From a virus, in IMG/VR virus record IMGVR_UViG_3300032282_003254, positions 1-21,289 of that record: a stretch of DNA of 21,289 bases; one strand, written 5' to 3'. Below the pieces are notes generated by a model. It had not been told where the DNA came from and made no database searches. It saw nothing but the letters and a program-made list of their open reading frames with translations. This document shows positions 1 through 7,834 of this stretch, in pieces. Both the position numbers and the translations under genes were made by a program. The first letter of the stretch is position 1. The number at the start of each line of letters is the position of its first letter.

Positions 1-445
1 CGCCCTTCTTCATGCCCATCGTGGCGTTGCGGACGGCCTGCAAGACGGCGGCGGGGTTCATTGAGCCCTTCAGAGCGTCGGCAGGCATGCCACCAAGGGC
101 CTTGCCCGTGCGGCCACCCTTCTTCATGCCGCCGATGTGCTTCTTGCCCTCGCGCTCCTCGTTCGCCTCCTTCTGGTTGCGATTGATGAGGCTGTCGGCA
201 GTGATGGCGCGGCCACCGGACTTGCGGGCCTTGCGACCGGCGTGGGTCATGGCCTTCTCGCCCTCGACCTTGCCGCCCTTCTTGTAGCCCTGCTTGGAGA
301 CCGGGCGCATGCCCGTCTTCACGTCCGCGTTCAGGGGTTCGGCGGGCGTCCAGTTTGAGCTGTCGGTCTTGCTGTCTTTCTCACCAGCAAGGCGCTTGGC
401 CTTGCCCCTCATGGCCTCGCGGGCCTTTTTCGCCATCTCATACAT
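1..445 (-). CDS. Lys/Gly-rich basic phage protein, 3' end cut by window edge
   Basis: The frame runs open from an ATG at 445 down to the first base, giving at least 148 residues with no stop, so the C-terminus lies outside the window. A GAGGAGAA ribosome site sits just upstream of the ATG. The N-terminus (MYEMAKKAREAMRGKAKRL) is a basic helix. The rest is rich in Lys, Gly and Met with recurring patches such as YKKGGK, GGMKKGG and MGMKKG. Such KKGG proteins are common near the structural genes of uncharacterised phages, but no function is established. The position directly after the 1403-aa virion protein suggests a DNA- or virion-associated role, which is inference. It would be transcribed with the leftward structural block. 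Confidence 0.75.
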   Translation of the reverse strand, partial: MYEMAKKAREAMRGKAKRLAGEKDSKTDSSNWTPAEPLNADVKTGMRPVSKQGYKKGGKVEGEKAMTHAGRKARKSGGRAITADSLINRNQKEANEEREGKKHIGGMKKGGRTGKALGGMPADALKGSMNPAAVLQAVRNATMGMKKG

Positions 446-476
446 GCTTTTTCTCCTCGGAGTTCCGGCGTCCCGG

Positions 477-504
477 TTGCCACAGTGGCGTTAGCGAGTA
501 TACA
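477..504 (+). promoter_or_regulatory. Candidate sigma70-type promoter for the 547-744 gene
   Basis: TTGCCA at 477-482 is followed after 16 bases by TATACA at 499-504, in the gap between the leftward genes ending at 665 and starting at 445. It points toward the small rightward gene at 547. This is consensus matching by eye only. Confidence 0.35.
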
Positions 505-546
505 CTGAAACGGTATTCATTAAACGCCCCCCTATGGAGATCCAAG

Positions 547-744
547 ATGGCCGTTGTTCGCACGTTCCCCAGTGGCTTCAAGATCTGGGGAGGCAAGCTC
601 ACCAAGCAGGAAGAAGCCGACTTCTACCGCCGGATTGGGGGCGGCCCCCAGAAGACGCTCCGCTCTAGCCTCCGTTGTCCTGTTGCCCAGCCAGCGGCGC
701 CAGAAGGGCAGCACCAATCGCCGGTAGAATTACCCCGTCCTTAA
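547..744 (+). CDS. Small phage protein, convergent with the 1403-aa gene
   Basis: An ATG at 547 follows GGAG with a 7-base spacer, in a leader (TATGGAGATCCAAGATG) resembling that of the rightward cassette genes. It encodes 65 residues. The first 34, ending with EEADFYRRIGGGP, look like an ordinary small soluble phage protein. The remaining tail is Pro/Gln-rich and lies on the complement of the last 80 bases of the 1403-aa gene, so the two genes overlap tail to tail. A leftward frame of 61 codons covers the same bases but lacks comparable support. The function is unknown. An alternative is that only the first 120 bases are conserved and the tail is read-through into the opposing gene. Confidence 0.5.
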   Translation: MAVVRTFPSGFKIWGGKLTKQEEADFYRRIGGGPQKTLRSSLRCPVAQPAAPEGQHQSPVELPRP

Positions 745-3700
745 GCGCCTGCTCAAGACGGCCAACCCATCCCGGACCTTTCCCAATGATCTCGCGAGAT
801 CTTTGGATGTCGTCATTGGTGACGCCCCACTTGGCTATCCAGTCCTTGTCGCGGGAAATATTGGCGAGGGCTTTTTGAGGGATGTAGGGGTTCTGATCAA
901 ATGCTCTACGGATCTCAGGCGTTTGATTGACTTGCTTGAGAAGCTCGCGCGTGGCATCACCAGACCCACGATTTGCAAACTCCTTCTCATAGGAAAGATA
1001 ACCAGTGTCGATGCCGGGTTCGATCTTGACCCGTTGCGCGCCGGTGGCGCCTTCAGGGCGCGCAAGCTCGATGGCCCGCTCGACTTCAGCCCGCGTTTTG
1101 CGCGATAGCTGCGGAGCGCCCGGATAGAAAGATGTAGCCGTGATCCCTTGCCCGGTGTCGAGGACATCGCCAAGCCCATATGGCGACAACGATTTGCGAA
1201 GTTTGATTAGCTCGTCCACCGTTGCCGGGCGGTCCATAGGCAAAAAATAGCTGGTGGAAAGATTGTCGGCGCCACCAGCCCAAGGCTTGTGCCAAGCGCC
1301 AGCATTCTGCGCATCAATATAAGCGCGCGTGGCTTCGCCAGCGTTTAACAGAGCGCGATCAGCTTCGGAAACACTTTTTGCCTTGCCAGAGTTAAACGCT
1401 ACCAAGGGGCGAGCCACCTCTCCCGGATTAGTTTCAAGGACACCGGCAGGGGTCTCATACATGCCTTGCATTGGTTTTGTCGGACGGACACGCATGTAAA
1501 CGCCCGTGTCCGGGATACCAAGGCCTGAATAAATTGCGTCCCGCTCACCGGGAGCAAAAGCCCATGAGCTGCGCGGGTCAGCGGCGAAAGCATTGCGCTG
1601 TTCTTGCGAAGCATTTACCGATCCGGGCAGATGCTGCGTTACAGATCCGGGCTGCGCTTCGTGAGTGGCAAAAGCGGTATGCTTGTCATAGAAATCGGCA
1701 ATCGTGCTGTTAGCATCTTGGAAAGCTTCTTCATATGCTAATTTCTTTGCCTGACTTGTCGCTGACGCCATTGCGGCATCTCCTTCAAGACCCGCAGCTT
1801 TAGCAAGGGCAAGTTGTTCCGCCAGATGGCGCTCAAATATAGCAGGACGCTGCTCAAGAATGTCGAGCGCCTTCTGACGAACCCACGGAGCTGCTTGGAG
1901 TTGCTCACCAGTCCAATCTGAACGGCCCCCAAGATTTGATTTTCTGGCGCGGTCAACGGCCAAAGCAGTTTCATAATCCAAGAAAGAATGTTGAGTTCCA
2001 GTCAAAGCGGCGCGCTGTGCATCACCGCCAGCCTCGGTATAATTAAAATTGCGAGCATGGCGAAAGTCATTTACGCCAGTAGCGCCGGGCGGCGTAAGTT
2101 GGTCAGGATTGATGAGGCGAGCATATTCGCCTGTCTTTTTCCCAAGCTGCATTTCGCTAGGGTCTTTCATTTCGATTGCGCGGTTGTGCGCCTCGAATTG
2201 AGCGGGGCGAGCGGCCTTCACAGGCATGCCAGCGATAGCCGCATTGTTCTCTTTAAGAGCAAATGCTAATTCGCTTTGCGGGCTAACGCCAGCCGACCAT
2301 TGACCCTCTTGCGAAGTCATCCATGTGTTTGAAACGGGATCACCGCCGGTAACTTCATTGACCGCAGCGCGATAGCGGTCATACCAATCACCTCCACGAG
2401 GATCAGCCCCAATATAGGTGTCAAAATTTTTACGCAGTTTATTGAGCTGGCGTTTGTTTTCGATGTCGCGTGGGCCGCCGACAAAACCGCTGTTAGGATT
2501 GCCAGCCTCGGTGGGGATGAGATGTTGTTCTTTACGGGCAATTTTAATTGCCTCATCAACCGGAAGATCCCGAATGCTTGGAAGATCTGCGGACTTTTTA
2601 ATAGGAGGCTTCGCGCCCATAGCAGATACAACGCCCTCCACCGGGCGCTCCCCTGCCATTGCTGCGCGAGCAAGTCTAGCGGCTGAAATTCCAGCGGGGG
2701 CGCCAGTCACATTGCCTACGACATCAAGCATGCCGGGCATAGCCATGCGAACGCTATCAATTGTGGGATCGCGATACAGAGGCAAAACGCCCGGCTGCCT
2801 GATTAGCGGGAGTGTGTTGCCTCCAGCGTCAACGGCATACGGGCCTGCATCACCCGACTTCCACTCAACTGCGGTAGCAGGAGTAATATAACCTTGCGGT
2901 GCCTCAAGGGTATCACCGGGATAAACTGGGCCATTATTATCACCATAGGCCACATTGCCCATCGGATCGACATAGCTGCCGTCAAGCCCGTTGAAGTGGC
3001 GGCGCGCAGCATGCAGGGCGCGGGAAACGATGTCGTCGTGGCTCATAGTGCCTTCTCCGTGTATTTCGCCGCCATCGGCGCGCTCAAGCTTATGGAACCG
3101 CGTCTCGCCGATGTCCACGCCGCCCGTGCGGCCCCATGACGGAGCCTCGCGGCCAAGTGCAAACTGAGCCTTTGGACCCCAGAAGTGCGTGGCCCCACCA
3201 GTAATGTCCTCGCCAGCCATCGCAGCCTCAAGCGCGTCCCGAGCGTCGGAATACCGCTGGCTGGTGGGCGAGATCTTCATGGGATAGTTGGCGCTCGCCC
3301 TGCTCATCCAAGGCTCAAACTGGCGTTTGGCGAACAGGACAGCCTCGGGGCTTGCGCCATACTTGCCTGAGTTGATCCGGTTGAGGATGACGCTGGCGAT
3401 GGCCCGCGTCTCTTCAGGCGACTTGCCGCTGGTCTCCGCCGCGATGGTGCGGACGATGTAGTCGGCCTGTTGCTTGGTCAGCGCCGTGCCGTGGGGCTCC
3501 TCGGGCATGCGGGCGGTCAGCTTGCCCGTTGCCTGATCAATCGCGTCAACGGCGGGCGCCGGTGCGGGCGTGGCGGCGTAGGACAGCGGGACAATGTCCC
3601 GCCTTGTCCCGGCTGTCTCGGGCGTCTGAGGCATGCCCTGATTGACCATAGGCGGCCCCTCGGCGCGGATCAGGCGCAGGGCCTCGCCGACCGGGACGCC

Positions 3701-4876
3701 AGCGTCTCTGGCGCGCAAGTGAGCCGCCAGCATCTCGCCAGCCTTGTCCAGATCAGGTCCGCTGAAGATCTTGGCGTTGTGCAGCTTCTCGACATTGGCG
3801 AGGGCTTGCTCGAAGGTGGGCGTCTCGTCCTGCGGCGCCACGACATTCTGCGCCAGTGAGACGGCGCGATTGACGGCGGCCTGCGGCGTTGACGCAGGCC
3901 GGAGCATCATGGATTGGCGCACGTCATTAATGGACATTGTATTACCAAAGTCTTCATTAAAATTTTCTGGAACTTTTCCCGCGTAAGTTTGAATGTCTTT
4001 TCCAGATGACGGCCAAAGCCCTCCCGCGTTCCCCAGCGTGTAGTCCATTTGCACTGCGGGCGCTCTGTTCTGACCCTCATCACCACCAAGGCGCTGAGTT
4101 TTTTCCCCATAGATCGGCTGACCAAACGCCAAGCTAGGCGTTGTGATCGGCGGAAAGTCATGGGGCTCAACATCACCAATTGGCAAGGTTGCTATAGGGC
4201 GAACTGTAGGAGGCGGCACGATAGCCGGTACAGGAGCGGGCGCAGCAATTGGCTGGCGAGGCGCGGCCTCTGGAGCGGGGCGGCGCAGGGGCTGCGGGGT
4301 AGACCCCGTCACGTCGCCACCGGGCTCACCGACCGCCGGGCGCTGGTCGAGCGCCATGCGGGCCTTGTCAGCGCGGAAGAAGTCAGCGGCGCTCTCGGGG
4401 TCGCCCCAGTTCACCTCGCCGTTGTCCTTGATCAGCTTGCCGCCAGCGGACTGGTAGTCGCCATCGCTGGAGAAATAATTGCGCAGGCTGTCGAGGAAGC
4501 CGCCTTCGTCGAAGTGCTGGCGGACAGTGTGGAGCGCGGCGTCAACCTCGCCGCCACCGGCGAACCTCTTCTCAAACGAGAAGCCGTGATGGGTCATGGG
4601 CGGGGCGCCACGGATCGGCAGATAGCCACCCTGCGCTGACAGCTCGCCACCGAATGCGGGGACGTTCACCCTGCCGGTGGCGCTGGGCATCATGCTCATC
4701 ATGCTGGACGCCATCGGGGCGATGTTGCCGCGCGATGGGCTGAAGGTGACGGGGAAGCTCTCGTCGATGCTGGGGCGCGACAGGCTGACCTCGGACAGGC
4801 GAGAGCGCGGCGCCTCGGCCTCCGGCTCGCTAAACTGGAGCCTCGACAGGACCGCGTTGATCTCGTCCTCGGTCAT
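665..4876 (-). CDS. Large virion-associated protein with SleB-like cell-wall hydrolase domain
   Basis: This 1403-residue protein starts one base after the portal stop. Residues about 466-595 resemble the SleB/Hydrolase_2 cell-wall hydrolase family: IAAETSGKSPEE with candidate catalytic Glu481, then ASVILNRINSGKYG, RQFEPW, and a closing ATHFWGP...PSW segment. A likely role is local peptidoglycan cleavage during DNA entry. Residues 105-135 and 600-635 carry a similar GGGE/AL-VR-HF module twice. Residues 195-245 are Pro/Ala-rich, likely a linker. Residues about 765-1010 (WYDRYRAAVNEV, WSAGVSPQSELA, TGEQLQAAPWV) form a separate domain that I cannot name with confidence. The C-terminus has a hydrophobic stretch (GVILPAIGAALLAPLAG). 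Base composition is clearly lower in GC over about 850-3000 and again over 3930-4215, suggesting mosaic assembly. It could be an internal virion (ejection) protein. Confidence 0.75.
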   Translation of the reverse strand: MTEDEINAVLSRLQFSEPEAEAPRSRLSEVSLSRPSIDESFPVTFSPSRGNIAPMASSMMSMMPSATGRVNVPAFGGELSAQGGYLPIRGAPPMTHHGFSFEKRFAGGGEVDAALHTVRQHFDEGGFLDSLRNYFSSDGDYQSAGGKLIKDNGEVNWGDPESAADFFRADKARMALDQRPAVGEPGGDVTGSTPQPLRRPAPEAAPRQPIAAPAPVPAIVPPPTVRPIATLPIGDVEPHDFPPITTPSLAFGQPIYGEKTQRLGGDEGQNRAPAVQMDYTLGNAGGLWPSSGKDIQTYAGKVPENFNEDFGNTMSINDVRQSMMLRPASTPQAAVNRAVSLAQNVVAPQDETPTFEQALANVEKLHNAKIFSGPDLDKAGEMLAAHLRARDAGVPVGEALRLIRAEGPPMVNQGMPQTPETAGTRRDIVPLSYAATPAPAPAVDAIDQATGKLTARMPEEPHGTALTKQQADYIVRTIAAETSGKSPEETRAIASVILNRINSGKYGASPEAVLFAKRQFEPWMSRASANYPMKISPTSQRYSDARDALEAAMAGEDITGGATHFWGPKAQFALGREAPSWGRTGGVDIGETRFHKLERADGGEIHGEGTMSHDDIVSRALHAARRHFNGLDGSYVDPMGNVAYGDNNGPVYPGDTLEAPQGYITPATAVEWKSGDAGPYAVDAGGNTLPLIRQPGVLPLYRDPTIDSVRMAMPGMLDVVGNVTGAPAGISAARLARAAMAGERPVEGVVSAMGAKPPIKKSADLPSIRDLPVDEAIKIARKEQHLIPTEAGNPNSGFVGGPRDIENKRQLNKLRKNFDTYIGADPRGGDWYDRYRAAVNEVTGGDPVSNTWMTSQEGQWSAGVSPQSELAFALKENNAAIAGMPVKAARPAQFEAHNRAIEMKDPSEMQLGKKTGEYARLINPDQLTPPGATGVNDFRHARNFNYTEAGGDAQRAALTGTQHSFLDYETALAVDRARKSNLGGRSDWTGEQLQAAPWVRQKALDILEQRPAIFERHLAEQLALAKAAGLEGDAAMASATSQAKKLAYEEAFQDANSTIADFYDKHTAFATHEAQPGSVTQHLPGSVNASQEQRNAFAADPRSSWAFAPGERDAIYSGLGIPDTGVYMRVRPTKPMQGMYETPAGVLETNPGEVARPLVAFNSGKAKSVSEADRALLNAGEATRAYIDAQNAGAWHKPWAGGADNLSTSYFLPMDRPATVDELIKLRKSLSPYGLGDVLDTGQGITATSFYPGAPQLSRKTRAEVERAIELARPEGATGAQRVKIEPGIDTGYLSYEKEFANRGSGDATRELLKQVNQTPEIRRAFDQNPYIPQKALANISRDKDWIAKWGVTNDDIQRSREIIGKGPGWVGRLEQALKDGVILPAIGAALLAPLAGQQDNGG

Positions 4877-4877
4877 C

Positions 4878-7187
4878 TTACTGCTCCGAAGTCAGGGGCT
4901 GCTCGTTCTGCTCAAGGCGCTCAAGCATATCTTGCGGGATGATGCTCTGCACAATCGGGATGCCAGCCGGGTTGGCGGCCAGATCCTCGGCCAACCTCAC
5001 AGCCGCCAGACGCTCGCGGCTCTCGCGGTCGCGCTTGCGGTTCAGAGCATCCATCATGCTGTCAGTCTGCTTCTCCTGAAGCTCTTGCTGCTTTAGCTGA
5101 AGCTCCGCCATCTTGATCTGCGTTTCTATAGTCGGAGGGGCATTGGGATCGGCAGGCGCACCATCTTCGCCTTGCAGCTTGGCGGCCACCTCCTGCGCCT
5201 TGACCTGAACCATCGCGGTCTTGGCGTCAGCCTCCTGCTTCTTGATCTGCACCATCGCCTTGGCGTACTCGACCTCTGGCGGGGGCTTGGCGGACAGGGA
5301 GTCCGGGGGCACCATGAATTGTTGCGGGTTCGACCAGCCCATCGCCTGCAAGGCGGCGGTGTCGATGGCGATGGGATCATAGAGCGAGGGGTTACCTTGC
5401 TGGAGCTGCTTGAGGCCCATGATCTTCATCACGCGCTGGGCGTGGCTGGCGGTGTTCGGATCGGCCTGCGGGACCAGATCGCAGTCATCCAAGGCCCGCA
5501 GGAAGGTCGCCTCATCCCACTGGCGAGCGGGCTTGCGGTTGCGCTGCCAGAAGCTCTCGGGGTTCTCTTGGAAGCAGCGCACGAGGAGCTGAAACTCTTG
5601 AGCCTGCGCCGCATGCATCCGCTTATGGACGGCGTTCAGCACCTTGGTGGCTTGGTCGATCATGGCCAGCGTCGTGCCGACCGGGGCGTCTGCCCGGCCC
5701 TCGCCGACTTGCTGCTCAGACGTGCCGCCGATCCGCATGCCCGTCTCGGCCATGTTGCTGACAAGGTTCATCAGGGCGGCGCCGGGCTCCTTGTAGGGGA
5801 GCGGCATGATGGCGTCACGCAGCGGAGCGCCGCCGGTCTTGATCAGGGCGCCGCCACCGGGCGGGACGCGGAAGATGTTGGTGTTCTGGCGCCCGCCAGC
5901 GTCCGAGTACAGGAACCCCGGGAAGTTGGCATACATGCCAGCGTCGAGCATCTCGCGCCAAGCCGCCGTGATGGCGTTCGTCGTGTTGCCGAGAATGTGG
6001 AGCAGGCCGATGTCGTAGAAGCCGAGGCCGGGGACGAAAGTGTACTTGACGAAGTTTGTTCGTGCCTCGGGCAGCTCGCTGTCGTCTTCGTCAAAGTTGC
6101 GGACGATGGAAAGTATTTCGCGTGACGACACGTCGATGGTGACGCGATAGGGGATCTCAAGGCCCGTCACCTTGCCCTTGTACTTATGCTCGAAGCCGGA
6201 GATGTCCAGCTCGCAATAGCACTCGTAGATCTCGCGGTCGCGGTCCTCGGGGCGGAAGGTGCTTGAGGAGATGCCCTGCACCGAGCGTTCCTCACGCTGG
6301 GCGGCGTCGAGATCCTGCTCCTTGGCCATCGGGAGGTCGATGTCGCGATAGACCCCGAGGATCTGGAGACGCTTGACCGTCGATGAGCGCATCATCGAGC
6401 GGTGCGTGATCCGCTTGGCGTTGCGCAGATCGGTCGCCGAGTTGTTGACGATCAGGTCATCAGCATCGACGCTCTCGGACACCGGGCGCCCGCGCAGGGG
6501 GCAGAAGTAGACCTTCTTGAAGCTGGTGCCGCCGAAGCCGAGCATGAGCAGCATGCGGTCGGTGTCGGGGTAATACTCGGACGCCGTCACCGTCAGGTAA
6601 TGGTTTAGGTCCAGCTCAAGCGCATCGGCAAGCTGGTCTTCGTCCAAGGTGGCGTTCGTGTTGTCGTCGCGGATCTTCACTGGGCCATCGGTCGGGAGCA
6701 GCTCCGAACGGGCGTTGGCCTGAAAGCGCAGGACGGCCTCAAGCAGGAGCGGGTGGCGCACCCGGCTCATCCCTTCGACGGGGGCGCCGTCAGCGGACCC
6801 GCCGAGGCCGGGGATCTCCAGCTTCAGGCCGAGCAGCTTGATGCCAGTCGCCCGGCCCTCGATCCACTCCCGGCGGCTCTCAATGTCGTCGGAGATCCCG
6901 CGCAGGAGATCGTCGGCGATCTGGCCCAGCGCCCCTTGGTCGATGTCCTCGACGAGGTTGTCGAACCAGCCACCCTTGGCCCTGCCGGGGCGGTCGGTCA
7001 GGCTGTTGCCGTCGATGCTGATCGACACCGAGCCGTCATCATGCTCGATGCGCAGCACCGGATCGTTGTCGTTCATCTCGGGCTCAGGCCCGTCATCCTG
7101 CACGATCACGACTTCGGGCGTCGGGATCGCCGCCTCGGGCAAGCCGGGGAGGCGAATGTTCTGAGGCGCGAGGCCGGGAAGCGGCAT
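4878..7187 (-). CDS. Phage portal protein, P22-like
   Basis: This 769-residue protein is the likely dodecameric portal at the capsid vertex through which DNA is packaged and ejected. The length fits large P22-type portals. The segment from about 141 (SRVRHPLLLEAVLRFQANAR) and the later VYFCPLRGRPVSESVDADDL and NNSATDLRNAKRITHR are typical of this family. Residues 1-70 are an acidic, Pro-rich leader. Residues about 640-740 are Gln/Lys/Glu/Ala-rich (AKAMVQIKKQEADAK, LQLKQQELQEKQ) and predict long helices, as in the portal barrel. It lies downstream of the terminase genes in the same operon, the usual packaging order. The ATG at 7187 follows the stop of the 68-aa gene by two bases. The exact portal subfamily is inferred from memory of motifs. 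Confidence 0.85.
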   Translation of the reverse strand: MPLPGLAPQNIRLPGLPEAAIPTPEVVIVQDDGPEPEMNDNDPVLRIEHDDGSVSISIDGNSLTDRPGRAKGGWFDNLVEDIDQGALGQIADDLLRGISDDIESRREWIEGRATGIKLLGLKLEIPGLGGSADGAPVEGMSRVRHPLLLEAVLRFQANARSELLPTDGPVKIRDDNTNATLDEDQLADALELDLNHYLTVTASEYYPDTDRMLLMLGFGGTSFKKVYFCPLRGRPVSESVDADDLIVNNSATDLRNAKRITHRSMMRSSTVKRLQILGVYRDIDLPMAKEQDLDAAQREERSVQGISSSTFRPEDRDREIYECYCELDISGFEHKYKGKVTGLEIPYRVTIDVSSREILSIVRNFDEDDSELPEARTNFVKYTFVPGLGFYDIGLLHILGNTTNAITAAWREMLDAGMYANFPGFLYSDAGGRQNTNIFRVPPGGGALIKTGGAPLRDAIMPLPYKEPGAALMNLVSNMAETGMRIGGTSEQQVGEGRADAPVGTTLAMIDQATKVLNAVHKRMHAAQAQEFQLLVRCFQENPESFWQRNRKPARQWDEATFLRALDDCDLVPQADPNTASHAQRVMKIMGLKQLQQGNPSLYDPIAIDTAALQAMGWSNPQQFMVPPDSLSAKPPPEVEYAKAMVQIKKQEADAKTAMVQVKAQEVAAKLQGEDGAPADPNAPPTIETQIKMAELQLKQQELQEKQTDSMMDALNRKRDRESRERLAAVRLAEDLAANPAGIPIVQSIIPQDMLERLEQNEQPLTSEQ

Positions 7188-7189
7188 GG

Positions 7190-7396
7190 TCAGCCCTCTT
7201 TGGACAACAACAGGGAGATCTCCTCGCTGAAGCGGCGGAGGCCTTCTTGGGCCGCAAGTGTATCAGAAGCCGCATTGATCGTATAGACGCGGACATAATC
7301 GTGGGGCTCGCGCCCCCAGACCTCGACCCGGAAGGCGCCCATGCCGATCAGGTTGGGCTCGCGGATCACGTCCACGATGGCGTTGCAGGGGATCAC
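7190..7396 (-). CDS. Small hypothetical protein before the portal
   Basis: I place the start at GTG 7396, where the upstream stop TGA and the GTG overlap as GTGA and GGAG lies 7 bases upstream. A longer GTG start at 7423 exists but has a poorer ribosome site. The product is 68 residues, with a mixed alpha/beta appearance (MGAFRVEVWGREPHDYVRVYTI, then an acidic helix ending in LLLSKEG). No family is recognised. Tight coupling between the coiled-coil gene and the portal suggests co-expression with packaging genes. Confidence 0.7.
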   Translation of the reverse strand: MIPCNAIVDVIREPNLIGMGAFRVEVWGREPHDYVRVYTINAASDTLAAQEGLRRFSEEISLLLSKEG

Positions 7397-7824
7397 TTCG
7401 GCTCTCCAAATTTGGCGATCCACTCGTTTACCTGATCGTGGAGGCGCTGGTGGTCTTCATAGGCGCGCTTGAGCTTATCTTCAACTTTAGCCTTTTCCCG
7501 ACGCAGCTCGTCAAAAGCCGCCATGCGGGCAATGTGCTGTTCGGGCGTCTTGCCGATCTTTTCGCGCAGCAACTCGTTCTCGTCATAGAGCTGGAGGCCG
7601 ATGCGCCCGGCGTCCTCGCAGGCCCGCAAGGCTTCAAGCAGCTTGAGGCGCAGGTGTTCCTTCTCACGCTGGTTCTCAAGGGCAAGGCGCAGGCCGTCAG
7701 GCCAGATCCACTTCACCAGCCGGTCGCGCCATGTTGGCTTTACATCTACACGGTTGAACCCATTGTAATAATCGGACTCGTCTGCCCATTTGGAATAGCT
7801 CTTGATTTCATTTGGCTCTGTCAT
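7393..7824 (-). CDS. Coiled-coil hypothetical protein between terminase and portal
   Basis: The 143-residue product starts at an ATG 10 bases after the large terminase stop, with a GAGGGGG ribosome site. Residues 1-45 are polar with a Trp-rich patch (WRDRLVKWIWPDG). From about residue 46 to the end it is charged and helical (LALENQREKEHLRLKLLEAL, then REKAKVEDKLKRAYEDHQRL), so a long coiled coil is expected. The role is unknown. Position between terminase and portal would suit an assembly accessory or scaffold-like factor, but this is inference. Its stop overlaps the next GTG start by 4 bases. Confidence 0.75.
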   Translation of the reverse strand: MTEPNEIKSYSKWADESDYYNGFNRVDVKPTWRDRLVKWIWPDGLRLALENQREKEHLRLKLLEALRACEDAGRIGLQLYDENELLREKIGKTPEQHIARMAAFDELRREKAKVEDKLKRAYEDHQRLHDQVNEWIAKFGEPK

Positions 7825-7834
7825 GCTGACCCCC

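Noticed and set aside
532-717. Leftward 61-codon frame between the Lys/Gly-rich and 1403-aa genes
   Set aside because: It overlaps the rightward 547 gene, which has a better leader and promoter-like site.
5172-6125. Rightward open frame of 317 codons across the portal gene
   Set aside because: It is the complement of the portal coding sequence, with Leu/Gly/Val/Arg-rich composition typical of a shadow frame.
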